A stretch of 64,000 bases of DNA from Nitrosomonas eutropha (GCF_003201195.1 NZ_QICQ01000008.1:26191-90190); one strand, 5' to 3'. Positions 10,845-22,171 are shown, counted from the stretch's first letter. Program-made: numbers and translations. Notes: a model not told the origin generated them from the sequence alone.

Positions 10845-11953
10845 GGGCCTGTCTCAATAAGTTGTTGACAAACTGTGACTACGCTTTGTGCAGCTTCAGG
10901 CATGGCCAGCATGCGTGCATTGATTGCCATTGTTTGCAGTTGTGTGCGTGTACAAGTCATCAGCCATTGTGCAAGTGAGTTTGCGGTCAGTTCGGATTGA
11001 GGCCATAAAACAGCAGCATGGTGTTCACTCAAAAATCGCGCATTAGCCGTCTGATGATCATCCACTGCGTAGGGGTAAGGCACCAGAATACTGGCTACTC
11101 CTGCCGCAGCCAGTTCAGCAATCGTTAGCGCGCCAGCGCGACAAACTACCAGATCACAATTCTGGTAATACACAGCCATATCCTCAATGAATGCGACCAG
11201 ATTACCTGTGACACCATGCTCAGCGTAAGCTTGCTGCAACGCAGCCAGATGAACTTTTCCGGACTGGTGGGTAACAAATGGCCGCTGATTTCCAGGAATC
11301 ATGCTCAAAGCCTGTGGCAGCACGGTATTTAATGCCTGTGCACCAAGGCTGCCGCCCACCACCAGGATGTTCAGCTTGCCTGCCCGTTTTGCATAACGCA
11401 CTTCCGGTGACGGGAGCTGCGCGATCTCTGTTCGTACCGGATTGCCGGTAACCTGAATCTTGCCTGCCTGGTCCGTGATGGTACCGGGAAATGCCAGCAG
11501 GATACGGCTGGCAATTTTTGCCAGTATTTTATTGGTTAGTCCCGCGATTCTGTTTTGCTCATGAATCAGCAACGGCTTGCCAGACAAAACAGCCATTATC
11601 CCTCCAGGAAGCGCCGGGTAACCTCCCATCCCGAGTACAATCTGCGGGCGTTGGCGACGCAATATGCAGAAACTTTGCCAGCAGGCTTTTGCCAATCTCC
11701 AGGGGAGCAACAAATAGCTGACCGGTTTTTTGCCGCGCAGCCCGGAAAAATTGATCAGCTCAATAGTAAAACCATGTTGTGGTACCAATGTGGCCTCCAT
11801 GCCATTACGAGTACCCAGCCAGATAACTCGCCAGCCCTCAGCCTGCATGGCACGAGCTACCGCAAGCCCCGGAAATACATGTCCACCGGTTCCCCCTGCC
11901 ATGATCATGATTGTGCGGGACAAGCTGTGAACTCCACATGTGGTGTATGCCAT
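10841..11953 (-). CDS. murG: UDP-GlcNAc:undecaprenyl-PP-MurNAc-pentapeptide GlcNAc transferase
   Basis: MurG converts lipid I to lipid II at the inner face of the membrane. The first G-loop [39 protein letters not shown] and the donor-binding [18 protein letters not shown] with [14 protein letters not shown] are all present. The start is uncertain: the coordinates use the most upstream ATG (MAYTT). A TTG 11 codons in, with GTGGAG ahead of it, or the ATG 15 codons in at MIMAGG, would better match usual family length. Confidence 0.96.
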   Translation of the reverse strand: MAYTTCGVHSLSRTIMIMAGGTGGHVFPGLAVARAMQAEGWRVIWLGTRNGMEATLVPQHGFTIELINFSGLRGKKPVSYLLLPWRLAKACWQSFCILRRQRPQIVLGMGGYPALPGGIMAVLSGKPLLIHEQNRIAGLTNKILAKIASRILLAFPGTITDQAGKIQVTGNPVRTEIAQLPSPEVRYAKRAGKLNILVVGGSLGAQALNTVLPQALSMIPGNQRPFVTHQSGKVHLAALQQAYAEHGVTGNLVAFIEDMAVYYQNCDLVVCRAGALTIAELAAAGVASILVPYPYAVDDHQTANARFLSEHHAAVLWPQSELTANSLAQWLMTCTRTQLQTMAINARMLAMPEAAQSVVTVCQQLIETGP

Positions 11954-11975
11954 GGACCGGATTGCAGGTGTTTAT

Positions 11976-13136
11976 TCATACATTTAGCCCTCTGCGTTTT
12001 TGCCGATTTTCCCAATCAATCCGCAGCAATATGGCAATTGCAATACTGTTGATAACGATACTGCTGCCGCCATAGCTCATGAATGGCAATGTCAAGCCTT
12101 TGGTAGGAAGCAGGCCCATGTTTACGCCCATGTTGATGAAAGCCTGAAAACCCAGCCAGACCCCGATACCTTGCGCGACCAGTGCCCCGAATTGATCTCC
12201 CTGGGTGGCTGCCGCACGGCCGATTCTGAATGTGCGGATTAACAGAAAGAAAAACAGCGCTATAACAGTGGCCACGCCTGCAAAACCAAGTTCTTCGGCC
12301 AGTACGGCAAACATGAAATCAGTGTGGGCCTCGGGCAGATAATTTAATTTTTCTACACTGCCTCCAAGCCCCACTCCCCACCATTCACCAAGCCCGAACG
12401 CGATTAGTGCATGGGTGAGCTGGTAGCCTTTATTGAATGGATCATTCCAGGGATCAAAAATAGCGTTGATCCGATCCATACGATAAGGCTCAAATATAAT
12501 CAGCAGAATTAGCGGGATTGGTATCAGGCATAACAGCCCCAGAAACATTTTCAGGCTCATTCCGTTGATAAACATGATGGATAGCACGATGGCAGCTATG
12601 ATCACTGCAGCCCCCAGATCCGGTTCCATCAGCAAAAGTAGGGAAACAATAGCCAGTAATGTAAGGATGGGCAGAAAACCTTTGAAAAAGTGATCCTTGT
12701 AAGCGGTTTTGCGTACAACGTAATCTGCTGTAAAAATCAAAATGAGTAACTTCATCAGCTCGGAAGGCTGGAAATTAAATATCACCAGAGGCAGCCAGCG
12801 ACGGCTGCCATTGATTTCAAGGCCGATACCCGGGATCAGCACTACGGTCAGCAGTACAATACCTATTGCAAGCAGATAGTGAGAATAAGTTTGCCACTGG
12901 CGTAACGAGACCTGGAAAGCGACCATCCCGGCAAATATTCCCAATAGGATAGAAAGAGCTTGCCGGACAAGAAAATAATAAGTACCGCCCTCACCATATT
13001 TTGATTCGGCGATCGCAATCGAGGCGGAATACACCATGACCAGTCCTAGGCCCAGCAACAGCAGAACAGCTGAAAGCAGATGCAGATCTAGTTCGGGCTG
13101 GATTGGCTGATTATGTGTAGTGGATGGACTTATCAT
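11976..13136 (-). CDS. ftsW: Septal peptidoglycan polymerase FtsW (SEDS family)
   Basis: FtsW is the SEDS-family glycan polymerase that works with FtsI at the septum. It is highly hydrophobic, with about ten membrane segments after a short polar N-terminus. Typical motifs are LVMVYSASIAIA, INGSRRWLPL, MEPDLGAAVI, GVGLGGSVEKLNYLPEAHTD (large periplasmic loop) and the C-terminal LPFMSYGGSSIV. The start at MISPSTT lies 5 bp after the murD stop; the frame is open further upstream but would run deep into murD. Confidence 0.96.
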   Translation of the reverse strand: MISPSTTHNQPIQPELDLHLLSAVLLLLGLGLVMVYSASIAIAESKYGEGGTYYFLVRQALSILLGIFAGMVAFQVSLRQWQTYSHYLLAIGIVLLTVVLIPGIGLEINGSRRWLPLVIFNFQPSELMKLLILIFTADYVVRKTAYKDHFFKGFLPILTLLAIVSLLLLMEPDLGAAVIIAAIVLSIMFINGMSLKMFLGLLCLIPIPLILLIIFEPYRMDRINAIFDPWNDPFNKGYQLTHALIAFGLGEWWGVGLGGSVEKLNYLPEAHTDFMFAVLAEELGFAGVATVIALFFFLLIRTFRIGRAAATQGDQFGALVAQGIGVWLGFQAFINMGVNMGLLPTKGLTLPFMSYGGSSIVINSIAIAILLRIDWENRQKRRGLNV

Positions 13137-13140
13137 ACGG

Positions 13141-14553
13141 TTAGTGACATGTCTGTGCCGTGAGTATAAATTTGTGTTCGATTCCCTGGACAGCGGTCGT
13201 AAAAACCTCAGCGCGATGGATGTAGTTGTTGAACATATCAAGACTGGCACAGGCCGGGGAGAGTAGAACGCTATCGCCACGCTCTGCCAGCAAAAAACTT
13301 ACCCGGACAGCCTCATCCATAGTTGCCACGCGATGTACCGGTACATTGCAGCCCTGAATTGCCTGTGAAATTTTCTCGGCATCTCTTCCCAGCAGTACAA
13401 CACCGCGTGTATGTTTGCTGACAGGCTGTTCCAGAGGTGAGAAATCCTGCCCTTTGCCATCTCCGCCTGCAATCAGAATCACGTTTTTTCGGAAACCATT
13501 CAGTGCGGCAACGGCGGAGCCCACGTTGGTGCTTTTGGAATCATCATAAAAAGTCACGCCATTGAACTCGGCAATCTTCTGCATGCGATGCGGCAATCCC
13601 TTGAAGATGTGCAAAGCATGCAACAACGGTTCAAAAGGTAGATCAATGGCCCGACATAATGCCAGTGCCGCCAGTGCGTTGGCCGCGTTATGCAATCCCG
13701 CGACAGCAAGTTCGCTGACTTTCATCAAGCGAGTGGTGCCCTGTGCCAACCACAAATCTGATCCACTGGGTAACACACCGAATTCATCGTCGAATGCCGG
13801 TGCGGACAAACCAAAAGTTAATTGTTTGCTGTTTTCGTGAGCCATGGCGTATACCCGGGCATCTTCCCGGTTGAGTACCTGCACACAACTGTTATGTGGA
13901 TCGGGAAATATCCTTGCTTTTGCGGCTGCGTATTCCTCGATAATGCGGTAGCGGTCCAGATGATCTTCGCTGAGGTTTAATACGACGGCAGCATTGGGAC
14001 GTAAACTGCTGGTGGTTTCTAGCTGAAAACTTGACAGCTCAAGTACCCATAAATGCGGCCATTTTCCTGTATCTATTCGCTGCATCAGCGCATCCAGCGC
14101 CGCCAGGCCGATGTTACCCGCTACTTCAACATCCCATCCGGTATTCCTTGCCATTTCACCTACCATGGTGGCAACAGTGGTTTTCCCATTAGATCCGGTA
14201 ATTGCCAGAATTTTCGTACCCGGTGGCGCGTGCTGATCAAGTGCAATGGCGAACAGCTCGATATCTCCTATTACTGATACGCCCTGTTGCAATGCAGCCT
14301 GCACCAGTGGCTCGGCAATTGCCACGCCGGGGCTGATAGCAATTGCATCAATGTCCTTGAACAGCTCTGCCTTGAATGGACCACAGAAAATCGTTTCAAG
14401 CGGCACTATCTGACTCAGCAGCTCAAGATTCGGCGGGGTGGTACGTGTATCGGCTACGGACACCCGAGCTCCGGCACGGGAAAGCCACTTGACCATGGAG
14501 ATGCCGGTTTTACCCATACCCAGAACCAATATTTTTTTGTCGGCGTAATTCAT
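13141..14553 (-). CDS. murD: UDP-N-acetylmuramoyl-L-alanine:D-glutamate ligase
   Basis: MurD adds D-glutamate to UDP-MurNAc-L-Ala. Visible are [16 protein letters not shown] at the N-terminus, the P-loop [45 protein letters not shown] and [15 protein letters not shown], the MurD-specific C-terminal motif. The ATG at MNYADKK overlaps the mraY stop by 4 bases, which fixes the start. Confidence 0.97.
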   Translation of the reverse strand: MNYADKKILVLGMGKTGISMVKWLSRAGARVSVADTRTTPPNLELLSQIVPLETIFCGPFKAELFKDIDAIAISPGVAIAEPLVQAALQQGVSVIGDIELFAIALDQHAPPGTKILAITGSNGKTTVATMVGEMARNTGWDVEVAGNIGLAALDALMQRIDTGKWPHLWVLELSSFQLETTSSLRPNAAVVLNLSEDHLDRYRIIEEYAAAKARIFPDPHNSCVQVLNREDARVYAMAHENSKQLTFGLSAPAFDDEFGVLPSGSDLWLAQGTTRLMKVSELAVAGLHNAANALAALALCRAIDLPFEPLLHALHIFKGLPHRMQKIAEFNGVTFYDDSKSTNVGSAVAALNGFRKNVILIAGGDGKGQDFSPLEQPVSKHTRGVVLLGRDAEKISQAIQGCNVPVHRVATMDEAVRVSFLLAERGDSVLLSPACASLDMFNNYIHRAEVFTTAVQGIEHKFILTAQTCH

Positions 14554-15635
14554 CGTAGTTTCAGTGTTGATAAGCCGATCAGCACCAGAATGATGGTAAT
14601 AATCCAGAATCTCACTACAACCTGGTTTTCCTTCCATCCCTTGAGCTCGTAATGATGATGCAACGGTGCCATGCGGAAAACACGCCGGCCGAATAACTTG
14701 AAGGAGGCGACCTGGATCATGACCGATAATGCCTCCATGACGAATACCCCTCCCATGATGACCAGTACTATTTCCTGGCGAACAATGACCGTTATCACTC
14801 CCAATGCTGCTCCTAGCGCCAGGGCACCAACATCGCCCATAAACACTTCCGCCGGATTGGCGTTAAACCATAAAAATGCCAGACCGGCGCCAGCCAGCGC
14901 ACCACAGAAAACAGCCAGTTCACCTGCGCTGGGAATATGTGGAATACCAAGATATTTGGCAAATATGGCGTGGCCGGCAACATAGGCAAAGATGGCCAGC
15001 GCGCCACTGATCATGACCGTGGGCATAATAGCCAGGCCATCCAATCCGTCCGTCAGGTTGACTGCATTACTGCTGCCAACGATAACCAGATAGGTCAAAA
15101 TGATGAACAGAAATGATCCCAATGGGATGGCGACTTCCTTGAAAAACGGTACGATCATATCAGTGTGCTGAGGAAGTTCAGCCGTCATGGCAAGATATAC
15201 TGCGACCAGCAACGCAATGATTGATTGCCAAAAAAACTTGGCTGAAGCCGGAAGTCCTTTGGAATTATGCTGTACGACCTTGCGATAATCATCCACCCAG
15301 CCAATTGCACCAAAACCCAAGGTTGTCAGTAGTACGAGCCAGATATAACGATTACTCAAATCTGCCCACAGCAGTGTCGTAATGATAACTGCCATCAGAA
15401 TTAGTGCGCCACCCATGGTCGGAGTGCCCGCCTTTGTCAGGTGAGATTGGGGACCATCACTACGCACGGACTGGCCAACTTTACGCGTAGTCAGGCTGCG
15501 TATCATGGCCGGACCGATCAAAAAGGAGATGCTCAATGCAGTCAGCGCTGCCAGCATGGTACGTAGCGTGATGTAACTGAATACATTGAAAGCTCGGATA
15601 TCTTCCGCAATCCATTGAAAAAGCGCCAATAACAT
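14550..15635 (-). CDS. mraY: Phospho-N-acetylmuramoyl-pentapeptide transferase
   Basis: MraY transfers phospho-MurNAc-pentapeptide to undecaprenyl phosphate, making lipid I. It is a polytopic membrane enzyme with the family motifs [20 protein letters not shown] (metal/substrate aspartates), [36 protein letters not shown] and, near the end, the histidine motif [25 protein letters not shown] is a typical MraY start. It overlaps murD by 4 bases, and a 71-bp gap separates it from murF. Confidence 0.97.
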   Translation of the reverse strand: MLLALFQWIAEDIRAFNVFSYITLRTMLAALTALSISFLIGPAMIRSLTTRKVGQSVRSDGPQSHLTKAGTPTMGGALILMAVIITTLLWADLSNRYIWLVLLTTLGFGAIGWVDDYRKVVQHNSKGLPASAKFFWQSIIALLVAVYLAMTAELPQHTDMIVPFFKEVAIPLGSFLFIILTYLVIVGSSNAVNLTDGLDGLAIMPTVMISGALAIFAYVAGHAIFAKYLGIPHIPSAGELAVFCGALAGAGLAFLWFNANPAEVFMGDVGALALGAALGVITVIVRQEIVLVIMGGVFVMEALSVMIQVASFKLFGRRVFRMAPLHHHYELKGWKENQVVVRFWIITIILVLIGLSTLKLR

Positions 15636-15706
15636 TTTACGGTTCCCGTTGCAATGTCCGGTCGCAGACACAAAAAACAGTTTTAATCAGAGGATCTACC
15701 TTGTTC

Positions 15707-17080
15707 CTACTCAACATATCTATCCTGCAGTTGCTCGATCACACGCTCCATGCGCATGAATCGCGAGCCTTTGACCAGAACAGAAACATTCTTTCCCAGG
15801 CAGTCTTTTGCTTTTTCCAGCAATGTATCCAGATCGGCAAAATATTGTGCCCCGCTGCCAAATCCTGCAACGGTTTGCTGGCTTAATTCTCCCAGTGCCA
15901 GTAACGCATCTATGCCAGCTTTTGCAGCCTGTTGGCCGATGGTGTAGTGGAATCCTGCAGCATCCGTACCGAGCTCCCCCATGTCCCCCATAATCAGAAT
16001 TTTTTTGCCGGGCATCTCTGCCAGAACATTCAGCGCTGCCTGCATGGAATCCGGGTTGGCATTGTAGGTGTCATCAATCAGAATAGATTGATATAGCCCC
16101 ACTTTTTTCTGCAAACGCCCAGGAGTGCCCATGAAGTTATGCAGACCCTCGGCAATGGAGGTTGTGCTGATGCCGGCAGCCGTAGCAGCTGCCGCTGCAG
16201 CCAGTGCGTTGTAAATATTGTGACGGCCTGGTACCTGCAGCGTTATTTCAACTTTGTCGTCTGGCAGTTGCAACAACCATGCAGCTTCTGATGAGCTGGA
16301 CATTTGTTGCGCACGGATTGCAGCAGGATTCGTTATGCCGAAATCCAGAATCTGTCTGCTTCCTGCCAGTTGTCGCCACAGCTGGGCATAAGCATCATCC
16401 GCGTTGATGATTGCAATGCCCTGTGCTCCCAGCCCTGTAAAGATTTCCCCCTTGGCACGGGCAATCGCTTCGGTTGTACCCAGGTGTTCAATATGTGCGG
16501 TGCCGGCATTGGTGATGACGGCAATCGTGGGTGCAGCCAGTTGACTGAGATAGGCAATTTCGCCAGCGTGGTTCATGCCCATTTCAATAACCGCGCAAGT
16601 ATGCCCGGTATTGAGCTGCAACAGCATTTGTGGAACACCAATGTCGTTATTCAGGTTGCCGGTCGTTGCAAGAACGTTTCCTGATCCGAATTCATGTCTG
16701 AAAATAGCTGCAATCATTTCCTTGACGGTGGTTTTGCCATTACTACCTGTCACGGCAACCAGCGGGAGTGTAAAGTGCTGACGCCAGTTTGCGGCCAATT
16801 GGCCGAAGCCAAGCCGAGTGTCGTTTACTTTGATCCAGCCGAAATCAGATTTTGTCGGAACGATGACCGTATCGGTCGAAACCATTGCGGCAACGGCACC
16901 TTTTTCGATGGCAGTAGAAATGAAGTGCTGACCGTCAAACTGCTCGCCGGATAGCGCGATGAAAAGATCGCCCGGTCTCAGGGTGCGACTGTCTGTGCTG
17001 ACCCCAGTGAATATCGGGTTGCCACCAGACCAATTTGAATTTGCATGCAGGGCTAGTGCAGCTTCCTGTACGCTCATCAT
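15707..17080 (-). CDS. murF: UDP-MurNAc-tripeptide:D-Ala-D-Ala ligase
   Basis: MurF adds the D-Ala-D-Ala made by Ddl to UDP-MurNAc-tripeptide. It has 457 residues with the N-terminal FTGVSTDSRTLRPGDLFIAL, the P-loop [32 protein letters not shown], and LIDDTYNANPDSMQAAL, which separates MurF from MurE. Its start overlaps the murE stop by 4 bases. Confidence 0.97.
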   Translation of the reverse strand: MMSVQEAALALHANSNWSGGNPIFTGVSTDSRTLRPGDLFIALSGEQFDGQHFISTAIEKGAVAAMVSTDTVIVPTKSDFGWIKVNDTRLGFGQLAANWRQHFTLPLVAVTGSNGKTTVKEMIAAIFRHEFGSGNVLATTGNLNNDIGVPQMLLQLNTGHTCAVIEMGMNHAGEIAYLSQLAAPTIAVITNAGTAHIEHLGTTEAIARAKGEIFTGLGAQGIAIINADDAYAQLWRQLAGSRQILDFGITNPAAIRAQQMSSSSEAAWLLQLPDDKVEITLQVPGRHNIYNALAAAAAATAAGISTTSIAEGLHNFMGTPGRLQKKVGLYQSILIDDTYNANPDSMQAALNVLAEMPGKKILIMGDMGELGTDAAGFHYTIGQQAAKAGIDALLALGELSQQTVAGFGSGAQYFADLDTLLEKAKDCLGKNVSVLVKGSRFMRMERVIEQLQDRYVE

Positions 17081-18639
17081 CCCTGCACCTGCAATTCTGG
17101 ACCAGCCAGGTCATGCAATACCTGCCGCACTACCTCGCGATCATCGAATGGATATTTTTTTCCTTGTATTTCCTGATGAGTTTCTGCCCCCTTGCCGGCG
17201 ATCAATACAATATCGCCCTTGCGCGCACCATGAATAGCCCGGTAAATGGCTGCAGTGCGATCCGCTTCAGCCGTGCAGTGCTTGCCACTGGCCCCAAGCA
17301 TGATTTCATTGATAATATCTGCCGGATTTTCATTGCGCGGATTATCGCTGGTAATAATGACTTCATCAGCCAGGTGTGAAGCAATCTCTCCAATCAACGG
17401 GCGCTTGCCGCGATCTCTATCTCCTCCGCAACCGATCACGCAAACCAGTTTTGCCTGGTTTTTTCGTATCCGTTTTTTCATGCGCGTACCGGCCAGTGTT
17501 TCGCGCAAGCCGGTTAATACTTCGTTCAATGCATCGGGTGTATGCGCATAATCAACGATTACGATGGGCTGATCACCTCCTCCCAGTTTTTCCATTCGCC
17601 CTGGAATTGGTTGTACTTGTTGCAAGGCAGTTATTGCATCATCAAGATCAACATTACTGGCAAGTAAAGTGGCCAGTACAGCCAATAGGTTATATGCGTT
17701 ATAACGACCGGTTACATTACATTGCAGACTGGCGCGCCGATTACAAAATTCAACATCGAAGCTAATATGCTGTGTGGTAAATCGCAGATTACTTCCGTAG
17801 AGTATTTTTTGGTTACCGGTTGTACGGGCTGATGGATCAGGTTGCCTGAAACCGTAACCAATGATCGACACGTCTTTCCAGGCCAGCTGTTGTGATAGTT
17901 CCACGCCCAGTACCTCGTCCAGATTAAGGACAGCGTGTTGCAGCCCCTCCCAGAAAAAGAGTTTTGCCTTAGCAGCAGCATAGGCATCCATACTGCCATG
18001 ATAATCCAGGTGGTCACGCGTCAGATTGGTCAGTACGGCAATCGAAAATTCCGAACCAGCCAGCCTGTCTTGAGAAAGACCATGTGAAGAAGCTTCCATA
18101 ACCAGGGAGCGAGCGCCGTGCTGTAAATAGTCAGCCATCAGTTGCTGCAGATATACTGCATCCGGCGTTGTATGGTTGGCATGATTCAACGCTCCCGGGA
18201 AGCCATGTCCCAGCGTGCCAATGATGGCTGTCTTTTCCCCCAGTGTCATCATGGTCTGGGCGTACCAGTGACTACACGTAGTTTTTCCGTTGGTGCCTGT
18301 GATTCCAACTAGCCGTAAATGTCTGGATGGGTGGTCGTACACCTGGCTGGCAATTTTCCCGGCTTCATGGCGTAATCCAGAGATACCCAGATTGGGTATC
18401 TTCCACTCCGGTTTCCAGGAAAATCCTTGTTTTTCCCAGATAACTGCATTGACGCCCAATGCAATTGCTTGTGGAATATCGTTGCGTGCATCATGCTGTT
18501 CGCCAGCACAAGCCAGGAAGGTATCGCCCGGTTTCAGGGTGCGGCTGTCTGCCGCCAGACGTTGTATCTTGACGCTCAGCCGATCCAGCAAGCAAGCAAG
18601 ATAAGTTTCATCTGATCCAAAGCGGGACGAAGTGCTCAT
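17077..18639 (-). CDS. murE: UDP-MurNAc-L-Ala-D-Glu:meso-diaminopimelate ligase
   Basis: MurE adds the third residue of the stem peptide. It has 520 residues. Visible are the N-terminal ADSRTLKPGDTFLACAG, the P-loop GITGTNGKTTCSHW and VMEASSHGLSQDRL. DNPRNENP is the motif that selects meso-diaminopimelate over lysine, so the wall is inferred to be DAP-type. It overlaps both ftsI and murF by 4 bases. Confidence 0.97.
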   Translation of the reverse strand: MSTSSRFGSDETYLACLLDRLSVKIQRLAADSRTLKPGDTFLACAGEQHDARNDIPQAIALGVNAVIWEKQGFSWKPEWKIPNLGISGLRHEAGKIASQVYDHPSRHLRLVGITGTNGKTTCSHWYAQTMMTLGEKTAIIGTLGHGFPGALNHANHTTPDAVYLQQLMADYLQHGARSLVMEASSHGLSQDRLAGSEFSIAVLTNLTRDHLDYHGSMDAYAAAKAKLFFWEGLQHAVLNLDEVLGVELSQQLAWKDVSIIGYGFRQPDPSARTTGNQKILYGSNLRFTTQHISFDVEFCNRRASLQCNVTGRYNAYNLLAVLATLLASNVDLDDAITALQQVQPIPGRMEKLGGGDQPIVIVDYAHTPDALNEVLTGLRETLAGTRMKKRIRKNQAKLVCVIGCGGDRDRGKRPLIGEIASHLADEVIITSDNPRNENPADIINEIMLGASGKHCTAEADRTAAIYRAIHGARKGDIVLIAGKGAETHQEIQGKKYPFDDREVVRQVLHDLAGPELQVQG

Positions 18640-20375
18640 CCCTTATCTTCCAGCTCTGCAGGAACAGGTGATATAACCAGATTGCCCAGTGGCTCATCAA
18701 ACGGCACGTTCAATATGCGCAACGTACCTTCCATTACCCGACTGAAGACAGGGGCGGCTACTGTACCGCCATAATAATTTCCGCTTGAGGGTTCATCAAT
18801 CATGATGGCGATGATTACGCGCGGATCAGACGCCGGAGCGAAGCCGACAAATGAAGAGATATAGCGATCTTTGGCATAACCTTTCTGACCTTTCAGGCGT
18901 TTGTGTGCGGTACCGGTTTTTCCTGCAACACGGTAGCCGCTGATGCGTGCACTATTGCCTGTGCCTTCAGGTTGAACGGCAAGTTCCAGCATTTTTCGGA
19001 CTGATTGTGCAGTTTCGTGCGAAATGACTTTCTGGCCAACGGCAGGCATATCACGCTTTAGCAGTGTGACAGGCTTTAATTCTCCATCAGTGGCGAACAG
19101 CGTATAAGCACGCGCCAGCTGCATTAAACTGGCTGAAATGCCATGGCCATAGGACATGGTGGCCTGCTCGATCGGTCGCCAGGTATTATATGCACGTAAC
19201 CGTCCGCTTGCCTCGCCGGGAAATCCAATGCCGGTTTCAGTCCCAAAACCTGAGCGGTTGAGCATTTCCCAGAAAGTTTTTGGCGGGAGCAACAAAGCAA
19301 TTTTTGCAGCGCCAACATTACTGGAAGCCTGAATAACCTGGGAAACGGTCAGGTTGCCCTTGTCACGCACGTCATGTATGACAGCTCTGCCTATTTTCAG
19401 TTTGCCTCCAGCAGTCTCCATCAGCGTATCCGGCTTGATCCGGCCGGTTTCCATTGCCACAGCCACGACGAATGGCTTTAATGTTGAACCAGGTTCGAAT
19501 GTATCGACCAGCACGCGATTACGAATTACTTCATTATTCATGCTGGCGCGCTGATTGGGATTGAAAGCCGGGTAGTTCGCCATTGCCAGTACTTCACCAG
19601 TTTGTACATCCAACGCTACGATGCTACCTGCTTTAGCGTGCTGTTCTTTTACTGCGCGTGCCAATTCCCGGTAAGCGAGGTATTGTATTTTACTGTCAAT
19701 TGACAGAACGACATCCTGGCCCGGTTTCGGAGATTGAATCTGCTCGACATCTTCCACAATACGTCCGATCCGGTCCTTAATCACGCGCCGTTTACCATCC
19801 TCGCCGGTCAGCATGTCCTGCCACGCCAGCTCCATTCCTTCCTGCCCCCGTCCATCTATATCAGTGAAGCCCAGAATATGCGCGGCCAGCTCGCGTGCTG
19901 GATAATAACGATAGAACTCGTGCTTGAGATTTACTCCTTTTATATTGAGTTCAGCTACCTTTTCCGCTAATTCTGGAGGGAGCTGCCGTCTCAGGTATAC
20001 AAATTTTTTCCCGCTGCGAATGCGCTGCTGGATGACTGCTTCTTCTACGCCCGTCAAACTGGCTAATTGTCTAATTTGTTCCGGTGTTGCATTTACTCTT
20101 TGAGGTTCGATCCATACAGATCTGACAGGTGCGCTAACAGCAAGGATTTCACCATTGCGATCCTTGATATTGCCGCGCTGCATATTTTGTTCGATAACCC
20201 GCTCGTGACGTGACTGCCCTTGTTGCTGAAGAAAATCCTTGTTCAGTGCCTGTAAGTAAATTGACCGGGAGATTAGTATGATCAGGCACGTCAGTAGAAG
20301 TCCCTGCACCAAGCGTGAACGCCATTCTGGAACAGGAGAGATTGTTTTACGGGAAGGATTGAACAAAACTTTCAT
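18636..20375 (-). CDS. ftsI: Septal transpeptidase FtsI (penicillin-binding protein 3)
   Basis: Class B PBP that cross-links septal peptidoglycan in the periplasm. A single N-terminal membrane anchor lies at about residues 25-45 (LLLTCLIILISRS). The non-catalytic pedestal domain follows. The transpeptidase domain carries the three active-site motifs: STLKPF (acyl-serine), SSN in QASSNVGAAK, and KTGT in VAGKTGTAHK. It has 579 residues, family length, and overlaps ftsL and murE by 4 bases each. Confidence 0.97.
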   Translation of the reverse strand: MKVLFNPSRKTISPVPEWRSRLVQGLLLTCLIILISRSIYLQALNKDFLQQQGQSRHERVIEQNMQRGNIKDRNGEILAVSAPVRSVWIEPQRVNATPEQIRQLASLTGVEEAVIQQRIRSGKKFVYLRRQLPPELAEKVAELNIKGVNLKHEFYRYYPARELAAHILGFTDIDGRGQEGMELAWQDMLTGEDGKRRVIKDRIGRIVEDVEQIQSPKPGQDVVLSIDSKIQYLAYRELARAVKEQHAKAGSIVALDVQTGEVLAMANYPAFNPNQRASMNNEVIRNRVLVDTFEPGSTLKPFVVAVAMETGRIKPDTLMETAGGKLKIGRAVIHDVRDKGNLTVSQVIQASSNVGAAKIALLLPPKTFWEMLNRSGFGTETGIGFPGEASGRLRAYNTWRPIEQATMSYGHGISASLMQLARAYTLFATDGELKPVTLLKRDMPAVGQKVISHETAQSVRKMLELAVQPEGTGNSARISGYRVAGKTGTAHKRLKGQKGYAKDRYISSFVGFAPASDPRVIIAIMIDEPSSGNYYGGTVAAPVFSRVMEGTLRILNVPFDEPLGNLVISPVPAELEDKG

Positions 20376-20659
20376 TCGGTTGTGCCCGGAGTGTAATCAG
20401 GATGAATAGCCAGAATATTTCCGGTCGTAGGTGGCGTAATCATGCCAAGTTCTTTCCGGGCGATTTTTTCTACACGCGCAGACATGGCCAGTGTGCTTTG
20501 CTCCAGTAGTAGCTGGCTCCATTCGGTTTCTAGCTGCTCAGTTAATTTTTGTTCCTTTTCCTGTTCCATGAAAAGTTTACGTGCTTCATACCGTGCGGTC
20601 ACAATACCCAATCCACAGATAATCAATATTACAAATAGAAAAATATTTAGCTTGATCAT
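20372..20659 (-). CDS. ftsL: Cell division protein FtsL
   Basis: Small bitopic protein that forms the FtsQLB complex. The 95 residues consist of an N-terminal membrane segment ([19 protein letters not shown]) and a charged coiled-coil ([18 protein letters not shown]). Sequence conservation is always low in FtsL, so the call rests on size, topology and position between rsmH and ftsI, with 4-base overlaps on both sides. Confidence 0.93.
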   Translation of the reverse strand: MIKLNIFLFVILIICGLGIVTARYEARKLFMEQEKEQKLTEQLETEWSQLLLEQSTLAMSARVEKIARKELGMITPPTTGNILAIHPDYTPGTTE

Positions 20660-21609
20660 CTGCTTATCGCGTTTCTGGTTTCCAGTTTTTCTGCCACCCG
20701 CATGACAGCGCTGCGTGCCCGTGGATTGGCGGATACTTCATCCGATCCTGGGCGAATTTTTTTACCGATAATTCTTAATTTTTGCTGATTGTGTAAACGG
20801 CTTTCCTCCTCCCTGATAGGCAATCTTCGCGGCAGAGTATCGGTACCGGTCTGCATACGCATGAAACGCTTGACAATGCGATCTTCTAATGAATGAAAGC
20901 TGATCACCACCAACCGGCCGCCTGTATTCAGCAACTCCACACATTGTGGCAATGTCATTGATAGTTCTTCAAGCTCCTGGTTAAGGTGAATCCGTATCGC
21001 CTGGAAAGTACGTGTCGCTGGATGCTGTCGATCATCCCGGTGACCGCGCTTACGCACAACTGCTGCGACAATCTCGGCAAGCCGAAGCGTGGTACTGATG
21101 GGCTGGCGTGCCTGCTCCATAACAATTGCACTTGCAATCTGTCCTGCGTACCGCTCTTCGCCGTAGGTTCTGATTATTTCCTTTAATTCTGTTTCTGACG
21201 CCATAGTCAGCCACTCTGCTGCTGTTTTACCCCGGCTGGAATCCATGCGCATATCCAGGGGACCATCATGACGAAAGCTGAATCCGCGCGAAGCTTCGTC
21301 CAGTTGAATTGACGATACACCAAGATCCAGCAGAATACCGTCAACCCGGTTTATGCCCAGCGACTGAAGTGCTGTGTACATTCCGGCATAACTGCTGTGT
21401 ACTGCCTGAAATCTTTCATCCAGGATGGATCGAGCTTCGGAAATAGCCGCCGGATCCTTGTCAAACGCGATTAACTGGCCTGACTTGTCCAGTCGCGACA
21501 GAATCAGGCGGCTGTGGCCGCCCCGGCCATACGTTCCATCCACATAGATGCCGCCTTTTTGAATATTTAGCGCATCTACAGCTTCTTCCAGCAGAACGGA
21601 TATGTGCAC
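20656..21609 (-). CDS. rsmH: 16S rRNA (cytosine-1402-N4)-methyltransferase
   Basis: RsmH (MraW) methylates N4 of C1402 in 16S rRNA. The SAM-binding [48 protein letters not shown] and [17 protein letters not shown] are all family-typical. It starts with GTG (HISVLLEEA), 15 bp after mraZ. At 317 residues it has normal length. Confidence 0.96.
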   Translation of the reverse strand: MHISVLLEEAVDALNIQKGGIYVDGTYGRGGHSRLILSRLDKSGQLIAFDKDPAAISEARSILDERFQAVHSSYAGMYTALQSLGINRVDGILLDLGVSSIQLDEASRGFSFRHDGPLDMRMDSSRGKTAAEWLTMASETELKEIIRTYGEERYAGQIASAIVMEQARQPISTTLRLAEIVAAVVRKRGHRDDRQHPATRTFQAIRIHLNQELEELSMTLPQCVELLNTGGRLVVISFHSLEDRIVKRFMRMQTGTDTLPRRLPIREEESRLHNQQKLRIIGKKIRPGSDEVSANPRARSAVMRVAEKLETRNAISR

Positions 21610-21624
21610 GGCGTTACCGGCACA

Positions 21625-22071
21625 TTACAGTGAAAATCCTTCCAGTTCGGGAGGAATATCTCCATCCTTGCAAGCAGTTGCCGTATCGATTTCCAGATCC
21701 CATTTCGCCATATCCCAGAGTTCAAATTTTTCGCCTTGTCCCGCGAGCACGACTTCTTTCTGTAAACCGGCAAATTGCCGCAAGGGGGCGCTGATCAGAA
21801 TGCGACCGGAGCCATCCATTTCCACGTCACAGGCATTACCGATAATAAGTCTCTGCAAACTTCGAATCTGTGGGTTGAAGCTAGAAAAGCCGCTCAGTTT
21901 CTTTTCAATTGGTTCCCACACGGGCTGGGGGTATATCAGCAGGCACCTGGAGGGATCAGCGGTCACAACGATGTTGCCTCCACAATTGGCAAATAATTCA
22001 TTTCGATATTTGGCGGGAATCGCGAGCCTTCCCTTGCTATCGAGATTTAATTGAGTGGAGCCACGAAACAT
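21625..22071 (-). CDS. mraZ: Transcriptional regulator MraZ
   Basis: MraZ is an AbrB-like DNA-binding protein that represses its own dcw operon. It has 148 residues with two repeats of the MraZ/AbrB fold: FRGSTQLNLDSKGRLAIPAK at the N-terminus and DVEMDGSGRILISAPLR in the second half. AAGGGACGA precedes the ATG. It is the first gene of the dcw cluster, directly downstream of its promoter and of phased GTGG boxes. Confidence 0.97.
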   Translation of the reverse strand: MFRGSTQLNLDSKGRLAIPAKYRNELFANCGGNIVVTADPSRCLLIYPQPVWEPIEKKLSGFSSFNPQIRSLQRLIIGNACDVEMDGSGRILISAPLRQFAGLQKEVVLAGQGEKFELWDMAKWDLEIDTATACKDGDIPPELEGFSL

Positions 22072-22127
22072 TTCGTCCCTTTTGATTTCAATGGAGGTGG
22101 CTGTTTAATATTTGAATCGTATTTACT

Positions 22128-22171
22128 CCACTGGCATCCACAATTCTACATATTTCACCACTTTTTGCCAC
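22128..22171 (-). promoter_or_regulatory. MraZ operator: GTGG boxes in exact 10-bp phase
   Basis: On the minus strand GTGG occurs at 22171-22168, 22161-22158, 22141-22138 and 22131-22128. The missing middle position (22151-22148) reads ATGT, a degenerate copy. Five sites at exactly 10-bp steps place the boxes on one helix face, as expected for the ring-shaped MraZ multimer, which is known to bind such direct repeats ahead of mraZ. The first box overlaps the promoter -10 element, fitting repression. Confidence 0.8.
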